Origin: Planctomycetaceae bacterium
GTDB lineage: Bacteria; Planctomycetota; Planctomycetia; Planctomycetales; Planctomycetaceae
Reading direction: 5' to 3'
Assembly (NCBI GenBank): GCA_021732975.1
Contig: JAKFWC010000023.1
Span: forward strand, 310,001-374,000
DNA length: 64,000 nt
Shown here: one piece after another, positions 1 to 8,018 of the stretch
How the letters are laid out: each line of letters begins with the position of its first letter
How positions within the stretch are numbered: position 1 is the stretch's first letter
Program-made: the position numbers and the translations under genes
The notes under the pieces: generated by a model
Databases searched by the model: none
What the model was told of the DNA's origin: nothing
Seen by the model: the letters and a program-made list of their open reading frames with translations, nothing else

Positions 1-1
1 G

Positions 2-886
2 ATCGAAGATCAATACGTCGCGGCGGCGAAATGGGCAGCGAAAATCGGTTGCGATTTCATCGACCTGAAGCAATGTCATCGTTACTTGCTGTCGGAACTG
101 CTGGGAGCGACGAATCGCCCCGGCGAGTACGGTGGCTCTCTCGAGAACCGGACGCGGCTCATTCGCAACATCACCGGACGCATTCGGGCCGAACTGCCGA
201 ACCTCATCCTTGCAAGCCGCATGAATGCGTTTGATGGGGTACCGCATCGGGGTGAGGGAGCGGACTTTGTCGGCGTACCGGTTCCCCATCCATTGCCGGT
301 CACAACCGCGTTCGGGACCGATCCGAACGAACCGGCGAACCCGAAGCTGGATGAACCGTTGCAGGTTGTGCAGTGGCTGAGCGACGCGGGGATCGCGTTG
401 TTCAATATTTCGCTGGGGAATCCATACGCCAATCCGCACTATGTGCGACCCGCGGAGTTCCCCCCGGTGGATGGATATCACGCCCCGGAACATCCGTTGA
501 AGGGCGTCCTGCGGCACTTCGCGATCGCCGAGGCGATTCAGCGCGCGATTCCGGACACGCCGGTCGTCGGCAGTGGCTACAGCTGGTTGCAGGAATTCTT
601 CCCAGCGGCCGGTGCAGCGAACGTTGAGGCGGGTCGGTGTGCGTTCGTTGGGTTGGGCCGTGGCACGTTGTCGCAGCCCGATTTCGCGATCCACTTACAG
701 AAGTCGGGAGCGCTCGAACGTAAAACCATCTGCCGAACGTTTTCGTACTGCACGAATCTGATGCGGACCAAAGACCACCCGCTCGGCCAATATGCCACGG
801 GTTGTCCGCCGTTCGACAAAGCGGTGTATGGCCCGTTGTGGGATGAAGTCAAAGCGAAACGGGCTGCCGAGACGACCGGATCGTAG
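2..886 (+). CDS. NADH:flavin oxidoreductase (old yellow enzyme family), 3' part
   Basis: The reading frame is open from the left edge, so the 5' end lies outside the window; 294 residues are visible. The motif around positions 100-150 (NRPGEYGGSLENRTRL) is the conserved FMN-barrel segment of the OYE/2,4-dienoyl-CoA reductase family, preceded by the usual HRYLLSELL helix. These enzymes are FMN-dependent TIM barrels that reduce activated C=C bonds with NAD(P)H. The visible part holds the C-terminal two thirds of the barrel, including a late VGLGRGTLSQPDF segment that fits the family's FMN phosphate-binding strand. The C-terminus has several cysteines (CRTFSYCTNLM, then CPPF), as in family members with an extra metal-binding tail, but no cluster can be assigned. 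The substrate is unknown. The stop lies 33 bp before the next gene on the same strand. Confidence 0.88.
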   Translation: MEDQYVAAAKWAAKIGCDFIDLKQCHRYLLSELLGATNRPGEYGGSLENRTRLIRNITGRIRAELPNLILASRMNAFDGVPHRGEGADFVGVPVPHPLPVTTAFGTDPNEPANPKLDEPLQVVQWLSDAGIALFNISLGNPYANPHYVRPAEFPPVDGYHAPEHPLKGVLRHFAIAEAIQRAIPDTPVVGSGYSWLQEFFPAAGAANVEAGRCAFVGLGRGTLSQPDFAIHLQKSGALERKTICRTFSYCTNLMRTKDHPLGQYATGCPPFDKAVYGPLWDEVKAKRAAETTGS

Positions 887-919
887 TACCGAATACGGAC
901 TGCAAGGAAGGAATCGCGG

Positions 920-2647
920 ATGAAACACCCTCTTCCCGTGACGTTGATCGCCGGAATCGCTTTCCTCGCTACGATGTCACCGACATGTGCGGATGAGACG
1001 AAACCCGCGCCGATGACGTACCAGCACGGTGTCGTGGCAGCGGATCATGTCGCCGCGAGCGCTGCCGGGGTGGAGATCTTGAAGCAAGGCGGCAATGTCA
1101 TCGATGCCGCGGTAGCGACCGCGTTTGCGCTCTCCGTGGTGCGACCGGCGAGTTCCGGTCTCGGTGGCGGCGGATTCCTGTTGTACTGGGACGCCGAACG
1201 CAAAGAAGCGACTGCGTTCGACTACCGCGAACGTGCGCCGTTGGCCGCGACGGCGGACATGTTCAGTAAGCTGCCTCCGGCAGAACGGGGCCGCGCCAGT
1301 CAGGAAGGAATCCTCGCCGCGGGGGTGCCGGGGGAAATGGCTGGGCTGTGTACGATTCTGGCCAAGCACGGTCGGCTACCGCTCGCAACCGTACTGGGTC
1401 CGGCGTTGCGTCTGGCCCGCGAGGGTGTCGCGATTGATGAGCACGATCTCTCCATTCAACGCGGTGAACTCGCCGAGTGGAAACAGCATCCCGAACGCGC
1501 GGCGCAATTCCCCTTGTTGTGGGAACACTATCTCAATACCGGCAAGCCGTGGAAACTCGGCGATCGTTTCTTTTCACCGCAGCGTCCCGCTCTGGAATCC
1601 CTCGCGAAACATGGCATCGCTGCCGTCAAAGGGGGCGAGATTGCCACGGCGATTCTTGAAGAAAGCCGTCGCCGCGGCGGCATCATGACCGGCGACGATT
1701 TCCAGCACATGGCCCCCGTGGCGCGGACACCATTACGGTCGACGTATCGCGGTTACGAAGTCCTCACGATGCCGCCGCCGTCGAGTGGAGGGATCGCGCT
1801 GCTCCAAACGCTGCACATGATCGAAGCGTGGGAACAACAACCGAATCACAAACCGTGGAAAGAATTGTCGGATGCGGATCGGTTACAGGTGCTGATCGAA
1901 GCCCAGAAACATGCCTTCGCCGACCGGGCGGAATACCTCGGCGATGCAGACTTCGTGACGGTGCCGTCCGAGCAACTCCTCAGCCGTTCCTATGCCGCAC
2001 ACCTGGCGGAGAAAATCGATTTGACCCGCACGCTGGCTGCGGAAGCGTACGGCCGATCGTTCACACCGGATGACGCCGGGACGACGCACTTCTGTGTCAT
2101 GGATGAGCAGGGCAACGCGGTCGCCTGCACGGAAACCATCAATACGACATACGGCAGCCTCGTGGTCGAGCCGAAGTTCGGGATCGTGCTGAATAACGAG
2201 ATGGACGACTTCACCGCGGTACCGGGGCAGGCGAATGCGTTTGGATTGCGACAGAGCGCCGCAAATTCGATCGCGCCCGGTAAAAAGCCGTTGTCGAGCA
2301 TGACACCCACGATTGTGCTGAAAGACGGTCGTCCGCATTTCATCGTGGGAGCGTCCGGCGGGCCGCGGATCATCACGGCGACGACGCAAGTGCTGCTGCA
2401 GATGCTGGAATTCGACCGTTCCGCAGCGACCGCTGTCTCGCGGCCGCGGAGTCATCACCAATGGCAACCGCATGAATTGTTGCTGGAACCGGCGTTGTAC
2501 CGTGACCTGGAAACCGCGATGGAACAACGCGGCCACAGTGTGAAGAAGGCGAATTCACTCGCCGCGACCCAGGCGATCCGGTGGACCCCATCGGGAATGG
2601 ATGGCGGCAGCGACCCGCGCAAACACGGTCAACCGCGCGGGTGGTGA
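920..2647 (+). CDS. ggt: Gamma-glutamyltranspeptidase, secreted
   Basis: 575 residues, the normal length for the autoprocessed GGT precursor. Residues 1-24 form a signal peptide (likely cleavage after TCA), so the enzyme is extracytoplasmic. The self-cleavage site and N-terminal nucleophile of the small subunit is Thr388 in GTTHFCVMDEQGNAV. The substrate-binding segment LNNEMDDF and the oxyanion GG motif (GASGGPRI, near residue 477) are present, as is the N-terminal ASSGLGGGGF segment. It should hydrolyse or transfer the gamma-glutamyl group of glutathione and related peptides. The ATG at 920 is supported by an AAGGAAGG ribosome-binding site about 10 bases upstream. The C-terminus ends in the family's GGSDPR motif, so the gene is intact. 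Confidence 0.95.
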   Translation: MKHPLPVTLIAGIAFLATMSPTCADETKPAPMTYQHGVVAADHVAASAAGVEILKQGGNVIDAAVATAFALSVVRPASSGLGGGGFLLYWDAERKEATAFDYRERAPLAATADMFSKLPPAERGRASQEGILAAGVPGEMAGLCTILAKHGRLPLATVLGPALRLAREGVAIDEHDLSIQRGELAEWKQHPERAAQFPLLWEHYLNTGKPWKLGDRFFSPQRPALESLAKHGIAAVKGGEIATAILEESRRRGGIMTGDDFQHMAPVARTPLRSTYRGYEVLTMPPPSSGGIALLQTLHMIEAWEQQPNHKPWKELSDADRLQVLIEAQKHAFADRAEYLGDADFVTVPSEQLLSRSYAAHLAEKIDLTRTLAAEAYGRSFTPDDAGTTHFCVMDEQGNAVACTETINTTYGSLVVEPKFGIVLNNEMDDFTAVPGQANAFGLRQSAANSIAPGKKPLSSMTPTIVLKDGRPHFIVGASGGPRIITATTQVLLQMLEFDRSAATAVSRPRSHHQWQPHELLLEPALYRDLETAMEQRGHSVKKANSLAATQAIRWTPSGMDGGSDPRKHGQPRGW

Positions 2648-2772
2648 ACATCCTACGCTTGCGCTTCGCAGAATCCCAAGACTTTCACGCTCACCGCAAA
2701 TCTGCGTGATCCGCCTAGCCGTCACGACGTTAGCCACGTTGATTCGAGACAAAACATCCAGCGGAACGCAAC

Positions 2773-3351
2773 ATGTTGGGATGCGTCTTTGGCTGGAACC
2801 CCGACGAATTCTATCACTTCGAGTTCTGGGCGTTTCTGCTCTATCACCTCACATTGATGGTCCTCTTCGGATTGTCGCTCCGTAATCCCACTGAGTTTGC
2901 GACCGCCTCGCGGTTTGTGGGGGTGATGGTTGTCTCGTGGTTGATGACCGTCGGGGTGTTGCTGTTCATCCGACACGAATTGATTGCCAGCACGGTCACC
3001 CCCGACATCGGCCTGTTCCTGCTTCATTGTTATGTCTGGATCCAGTTAGCTGCTCGCCCGGTCACCGCGATTCTTTACGGCATCGTGTGCTGGCTGCGAA
3101 GTGGTGCGGCCGGATTGAAGTCCTTCGCGATGGCCATAGGTCTGAGTTGCCTGGTTGTGATTGGCTGGATGATATTGCATGAAACTTTCTGGCCGTCCGT
3201 CGAATTCGAGGGCAACAATCCCACCCGCGAAGCATTTTGGATGGGCTTCACGAGTCCGGATGTTATCGTGAACTGGGTCGTCTGGTATTGGTTTCTATTC
3301 CGACCAAGCCGTCGAGTTAACTCCATCCCGCCCGGCCTGCAACTTACCTAG
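2773..3351 (+). CDS. Multi-pass membrane protein, unknown function
   Basis: 192 residues with five probable membrane segments (about 15-37, 46-66, 78-105, 116-136 and 160-178). There is no signal peptide and no recognised motif. The third segment is long and contains several aromatic residues and Arg/Pro. The codon composition is like that of the neighbours. It is separated from ggt by 125 bp of sequence with no visible hairpin, and from the DUF11 gene by about 225 bp, so it may be monocistronic. The ATG at 2773 starts just before the first membrane segment. I do not recognise the family. Confidence 0.6.
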   Translation: MLGCVFGWNPDEFYHFEFWAFLLYHLTLMVLFGLSLRNPTEFATASRFVGVMVVSWLMTVGVLLFIRHELIASTVTPDIGLFLLHCYVWIQLAARPVTAILYGIVCWLRSGAAGLKSFAMAIGLSCLVVIGWMILHETFWPSVEFEGNNPTREAFWMGFTSPDVIVNWVVWYWFLFRPSRRVNSIPPGLQLT

Positions 3352-3576
3352 TTCTCCTGATCTCTCATGTCTTGTGCCACCACAACCGTTAATCTCGTGC
3401 AAATCGAGTTAATCGGAAGAAAACGCTTAGCTCGCAGAGGCCGTACGACCGATACGACAGACGAAGACCCCCATCGTTGCGCTGCCGTACTGGTAGCGTG
3501 AGGGGTTCTGTGGTTGAGCACACGGCGATCAAAACCGCTCGGAAAGCGGCCTGGACAATCCAGGAAGGAGTTGAAT

Positions 3577-5415
3577 ATGCGTCGCGGGACATGGATTCTT
3601 GCCTTGTCGGGTGCGATGGCGCTGCAAGCCGGTGGTGCCTTCGCTACGGACCCCAGCCCTCCCCTCCGGAAACCGTCTGGCAATACCACCATCCGTACGG
3701 AGCGGTTCCCGGCAACCCAGTCGCCGACCAATCCGTCTGGTGGCAAAAACTACTACGAAGAACTCTTCGGCGAACCCGCCCCGCTGACCCCAGCGACCAA
3801 GTCGAACCGTAGCCCGGCGATTGGTCCGCTGTCTGAAAGCAAACGGCCGCCGTCCGCTCCGCCGACGAAACAGATTCCGCTCGACGACAAGACGAAAGCC
3901 TTCCCCGTCGAAGAAAACACCGGCCGTGTCATGCAGGCCGGTTATGAAAAGGGCGGCGTCAGCGACAAATCTTTCATCCAGCAGGTCAGCGTGTCGAAGG
4001 ACGGCACTCCCAACAAGGGGGCATCCATGAGCAGCGCTCTGCCGGCTGCTGGTGCCCCACAAGTCACCGTGGAATGGGTCAAGAAGTCCGACATCAACGT
4101 CGGTCAGGAATGCCACATTGAACTCGTGGTGAAGAATTCGAGCACGGTTCCCGCGACCAACGTCGCCGTTGATGCGGCCTTCCCGAATTCGGTGCGGTTG
4201 ACCAGCGTGGAACCGAAACCGGCCCAGGCTGCGGAAAAGCTGTCGTGGACTTTCGATGTGCTTGCTCCAGGTGTCGAACGTCGGCTCGCGATCAAACTGA
4301 TTCCCAGCCGCCGCGGCGATCTCGGAACCAGTGCGGAAGTTCGCTTCACCGGTCAATCAGCCAACGTCTTTAAAGTCGAAGAGCCGCTGCTCAAGGTGGC
4401 GATCAAGGGACCGAGCGAAGTCCTCCTCGGCGATCCCGCGTCGCAACTGATTACCATCACCAATCCCGGCACCGGCGTCGCTCATGACGTGAAACTCGAA
4501 GCCAAACTGAGTGACGGTCTCGAACATCCGAAGGGCGAACGCCTCGAAATCGAAGTCGGTTCGATCAATCCCGGCGATTCGCAACACGTTCGATTGGGAC
4601 TGTCGGCCATCAAGGGTGGTACACACACGCTAACTGTGGCCGCAACATCGCTGTCCGATGCCACGGCGACCGCCACGTGGAAGGTGAACGTCATTGCTCC
4701 GAGTCTGAAGGTTGCGGCGGATGGACCGGCACTGCGGTACAAAGGCCGCAATGCCAAGTACACGCTCACCGTGACCAACGATGGCAGCGTACCGAACAAC
4801 AATGTCCGCGTGACCCAGGCGGTGCCGGAAGGCTTCCAGTTCGTATCGGCCGATCACGGCGGTAAGTTCGATGTTTCGCAACGAACGGTGCAGTGGTTCC
4901 TCGGTCGCATTGATGCGGGTCAGGTGCAGCACATGTCATGCGAATTGGCCGCGGTGGCACTGGGTGATTTCAAGCACAGCATCATCGTCGGTTCCGATGC
5001 CGGTGTGCGAGCCGAATGCGTGGCAGAAACCCGCGTCGACGGCACTGCCTCACTGGCGACGGAAATTGTTGATCTCGCCGATCCGATCGAAGTTGGTTCG
5101 GAAACGGCGTGGGAAGTCCGCGTGCGGAACGACGGTTCCAAGGCTGCGACCAACATTGCCATCGCCTGCGAATTGCCGTCGGGTGTTGATCTCTTGCATG
5201 CCAAGGGAGCGACGAGCGCGATTGCGGACAACCGCTCGGTAACCTTTAAGCTGCTGCCACAACTGGCTCCGGGACAACAAGCGGTCTACCGCATCCATGT
5301 CCGGGGCACAGCCGAAGGGACACACCGCCTGCGGGCGCGCGTCACCAGCGATTCGTTGGAAGAATCGGTGACGATCGAAGAAGCCACGAAGTTCTACTCG
5401 GACGAAAAGAAATAG
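3577..5415 (+). CDS. Secreted DUF11-repeat protein
   Basis: 612 residues. A signal peptide covers residues 1-23 (GGAFA cleavage). A Pro/Lys-rich, low-complexity linker follows to about residue 160. Then come four immunoglobulin-like DUF11 repeats of about 105-110 residues, starting near 162, 271, 378 and 490. Each has the pattern G-x-x-x-x-(L/I)-x-(V/I)-x-N-x-G/S followed by a short proline-containing strand (VTNDGSVPNNNVRV, VRNDGSKAATNIAI). DUF11 domains occur in chlamydial OmcB and in many planctomycete surface proteins, so a cell-envelope role is inferred. An in-frame ATG exists at 3514, but 3577 is chosen because AGGAAGGAG lies just upstream and the signal peptide starts there. A strong intrinsic terminator follows the stop. 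Confidence 0.85.
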   Translation: MRRGTWILALSGAMALQAGGAFATDPSPPLRKPSGNTTIRTERFPATQSPTNPSGGKNYYEELFGEPAPLTPATKSNRSPAIGPLSESKRPPSAPPTKQIPLDDKTKAFPVEENTGRVMQAGYEKGGVSDKSFIQQVSVSKDGTPNKGASMSSALPAAGAPQVTVEWVKKSDINVGQECHIELVVKNSSTVPATNVAVDAAFPNSVRLTSVEPKPAQAAEKLSWTFDVLAPGVERRLAIKLIPSRRGDLGTSAEVRFTGQSANVFKVEEPLLKVAIKGPSEVLLGDPASQLITITNPGTGVAHDVKLEAKLSDGLEHPKGERLEIEVGSINPGDSQHVRLGLSAIKGGTHTLTVAATSLSDATATATWKVNVIAPSLKVAADGPALRYKGRNAKYTLTVTNDGSVPNNNVRVTQAVPEGFQFVSADHGGKFDVSQRTVQWFLGRIDAGQVQHMSCELAAVALGDFKHSIIVGSDAGVRAECVAETRVDGTASLATEIVDLADPIEVGSETAWEVRVRNDGSKAATNIAIACELPSGVDLLHAKGATSAIADNRSVTFKLLPQLAPGQQAVYRIHVRGTAEGTHRLRARVTSDSLEESVTIEEATKFYSDEKK

Positions 5416-5443
5416 ACCCGCATCCGACAATCAGTCCATTACG

Positions 5444-5480
5444 AAGCCCGGCGTCGATCAAGACGCCGGGCTTTTTCGTT
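5444..5480 (+). terminator. Rho-independent terminator
   Basis: A perfect 12-bp stem (AAGCCCGGCGTC with GACGCCGGGCTT), a 6-base loop and a run of five T follow the DUF11 gene stop by 28 bp. This is the clearest intrinsic terminator in the window. Confidence 0.9.
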
Positions 5481-5583
5481 TACATATCCCCCGAATTCCC
5501 GTAATAGCGACGATTGACATTCGTCAACGACAGCCAGAACATATCGGGATCACGTCCAGGCATCATCAGACATACAACGCGGA

Positions 5584-6774
5584 ATGGGGCGCATGGGCAT
5601 TTCCGTTCAATGCAATGAATGTGGCTCTTCCCGCAGTGTCAGTGAATCGATGGCTGGTCGAACCATTCGTTGCAAGGTTTGTCGCGGCACGATTTCTGTG
5701 CCGGGAATGGTCGACGATTCGCCGGTGGCACTGCCAGTTTCCACTCGTCGTGCGAAAACACCGTCGCGATCCCGGAATTCTGGTGCAGCGTCCTGGTCAT
5801 TTGGTCTGCTTGAAGTTCTGTACGGCCTTTCTGCCCTGTTGATTGCGTTGGCGTTCACGTTTGACACGCAATTTGGGGGGAGTACCGCCGCATTTCTCGC
5901 GGGTCTCGTGCTCTGCACGGTCGGCTTCTATGGAGCCATGATTGTGGCCCGTGCCGAGACCTTCTCCGAGCGAATTCTCTATGTGCTGTTGCCCGTTTAC
6001 CATTTCTTTTACTGGGCCAAGTATTGGACGGACACTCGACGGTATGTTGCCTGTTGCGGTATCGGATTCGGCTTGACGTGCTTGAGCATGGTGGGGTTGG
6101 TCGTGTTTTTGGAGCAGGCACCGCACCGCGCCGCAGCCCGTGGGGCTCACGGGCCCTTGGTGGCTAACAACGATCCTGAATGGAACAGAATCAGGAGCGA
6201 GATGGATGCCCGAATGAAGGCTGATCGCGATCGCTTCTGGGAAGAGCAGAGAAGGCAGACGCAATCGATTGCTCAATCCGCCGGTCGTCCTCAAGTCGGG
6301 CCACCGATCAATCCCTTACCGGAAATGAAAGCTCCGGAAATGGATATGAGATCGTTCAATCGTGAACAACAGCAGCGACTGCGCGAACTCCAGGAACGGG
6401 CGAATACCGGTCGACCGAATTTCGTTCCATCCCAATCCGTTCCAGCACAACCGGCGCAGGCACAGAACTCCGTGGGGCCGGAACAGAAACTTCGGAACGA
6501 ACTCGCGCAGCCAGTCCTTCTTCCACAACTGTTGTCTGTTTCTCGGCAGGTGCGTGGAAAGTTTGAGCCCGAAGTTGGGATGCAATTGTTTGTGAAATGG
6601 AAGCACAATGCCTGGTATCGGGCCGAGGTGACGGAAGTCATTGGCGAACCGCAGAGGGTAGGCGGGCAAAAGGTCAAGGTGCAGTTTCTCGCAGGATGGC
6701 TGACAACGGACGAGGAATTCGGTCGTGACCGAGTGCGAATTCCGAACACTCCGTGGCCCGCCATTTCAGAGTAA
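5584..6774 (+). CDS. Zinc-ribbon membrane protein, unknown function
   Basis: 396 residues. The N-terminus carries a CxxC...CxxC zinc ribbon (Cys10, 13, 30, 33). This ribbon type is common at the start of planctomycete regulatory and membrane proteins. Three or four hydrophobic segments follow between about 75 and 180. Next comes a long Gln/Arg/Pro-rich linker of about 120 residues. The C-terminal 60-70 residues (GMQLFVKWKHNAWYRAEV) look like a small SH3-like or tudor-like beta barrel, as in Planctomycetes-enriched Sla1-type domains. The order ribbon, membrane block, linker, beta domain suggests a scaffold or sensor. A second in-frame ATG at 5593 is possible. The function is unknown. Confidence 0.65.
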   Translation: MGRMGISVQCNECGSSRSVSESMAGRTIRCKVCRGTISVPGMVDDSPVALPVSTRRAKTPSRSRNSGAASWSFGLLEVLYGLSALLIALAFTFDTQFGGSTAAFLAGLVLCTVGFYGAMIVARAETFSERILYVLLPVYHFFYWAKYWTDTRRYVACCGIGFGLTCLSMVGLVVFLEQAPHRAAARGAHGPLVANNDPEWNRIRSEMDARMKADRDRFWEEQRRQTQSIAQSAGRPQVGPPINPLPEMKAPEMDMRSFNREQQQRLRELQERANTGRPNFVPSQSVPAQPAQAQNSVGPEQKLRNELAQPVLLPQLLSVSRQVRGKFEPEVGMQLFVKWKHNAWYRAEVTEVIGEPQRVGGQKVKVQFLAGWLTTDEEFGRDRVRIPNTPWPAISE

Positions 6775-6873
6775 CTACCGTAAAGTTCGCCGACCCCATC
6801 GGCTGGATTTAGATGCTTCCCATTCGACTAGATCTTCCTGATTTCATCATTAGCGACTCTTCTTCTCAAAAAC

Positions 6874-6928
6874 TGGAAGCGGGAACCGATGCAAAGGGGT
6901 GGCTTCGACCGCGAAAATCCCGCTTCCA
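6874..6928. repeat. Inverted repeat upstream of the sigma factor gene
   Basis: TGGAAGCGGGA (6874-6884) and TCCCGCTTCCA (6918-6928) are perfect complements of 11 bp around a 33-base loop. No T run follows. It lies in the 236-bp gap between the zinc-ribbon gene and the sigma factor gene. It could be a weak terminator or an operator; the sequence does not decide. Confidence 0.5.
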
Positions 6929-7052
6929 AGAATTTACGCAACGGGGGCTGTCAAAAATAGGGGGACTCGCGTAGGGTAGTGGTAAGCACCGTCCATTCGC
7001 GCACGGGGTCGTGACGAATTGTGACGAAGCCATCCTTGCGGAGCGCACGCCG

Positions 7053-8015
7053 ATGACTACGGCGACCCGTTCTCGATCAAATGCAAGCTCTGATCGCAAA
7101 TTGCGACCGAACAAGAAGTTACGGCTGTCTCCTGAGCACATCGCTCGGCTCGATCAATTGCTGGCGGAAAAAATCGTCGCCATTGAGTCGCCGGAATTCT
7201 TTGATACAAAACAACATGCGACGATTTGTGCGCCACTGGTCGTGCATAAGGACGCTCGAATCGTCGTCGCTCCCGCGGGAACACCGCCCTATTTGGCCAG
7301 TTTGTATGACACGCCTTTGCTCAATCGAGACGAAGAGTTTCAGCTCTTTCGCCAGATGCATTTCTACAAGTTTCTCGCTCGTGAGTCACAGGACCGCCTT
7401 CGTTCTCAAAATCCCCAGGTAGCCGACCTGGGTCGGCTGGAACAGCAACTGGCCGCAGCGGCAAAGGTCCGCAACCAGATCGTGCAGGCGAATTTGAGAC
7501 TGGTCGTCTCGATTGCCAAGACCATGGTTGATGCCGGCAATACGCTGGACGAACTGATCAGCGAAGGGAACGTACCGCTTCTTCGCGCCGTCGAAATCTT
7601 CGATTACACCCGCGGGCTGCGGTTCAGCACCTATGCGACTTGGGCAGTGCGACATGCTTTGTTCCGGCTGACACCCCGTAACCGGCTGAGACGGAAGCGG
7701 TTTATGACCGGAATCGAAGCGGGAGCCCTCGACAATCGCGTCGCGCCGATGGAAGCGCCGATGAGTGATCGTCAGATTGCCGGAACCCGGGCGGCGATTC
7801 AGTCCTTGCTCGGTGATCTCGACAACCGCGAACGGGTGATTGTCGAGCGCCGGTTCGGCCTCGGTTTGACCGACCGACCGTACAAGTTCCGTGAGATTGC
7901 GGGAGAGCTGCGCATCAGCACCGAACGTGTCCGGCAGCTTCTCGCCCGGGCGTTGGATCGGCTCCGAATCGTCGCCGACAAAGACGGCCTCGATTGGGAT
8001 TCAGCAGCGGGTTGA
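7053..8015 (+). CDS. RNA polymerase sigma factor, sigma-70 family
   Basis: 320 residues from the ATG at 7053; an in-frame GTG at 7011 would add 14. Region 1.2 lies near residues 85-120. Region 2 is clear (NLRLVVSIAKTMVDAG, then TLDELISEGNVPLLRAV and FSTYATWAVRHALFR), with the core-binding and -10 recognition helices. Region 4 at the C-terminus has the helix-turn-helix ISTERVRQLLARALDRLR. Regions 3.0-3.1 are shortened, and there is no long region 1.1, so this is a small group 2/3-type sigma factor rather than the housekeeping RpoD. Its regulon is unknown. Its stop lies only 3 bp from the stop of the convergent ABC gene. Confidence 0.9.
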   Translation: MTTATRSRSNASSDRKLRPNKKLRLSPEHIARLDQLLAEKIVAIESPEFFDTKQHATICAPLVVHKDARIVVAPAGTPPYLASLYDTPLLNRDEEFQLFRQMHFYKFLARESQDRLRSQNPQVADLGRLEQQLAAAAKVRNQIVQANLRLVVSIAKTMVDAGNTLDELISEGNVPLLRAVEIFDYTRGLRFSTYATWAVRHALFRLTPRNRLRRKRFMTGIEAGALDNRVAPMEAPMSDRQIAGTRAAIQSLLGDLDNRERVIVERRFGLGLTDRPYKFREIAGELRISTERVRQLLARALDRLRIVADKDGLDWDSAAG

Positions 8016-8018
8016 TCG

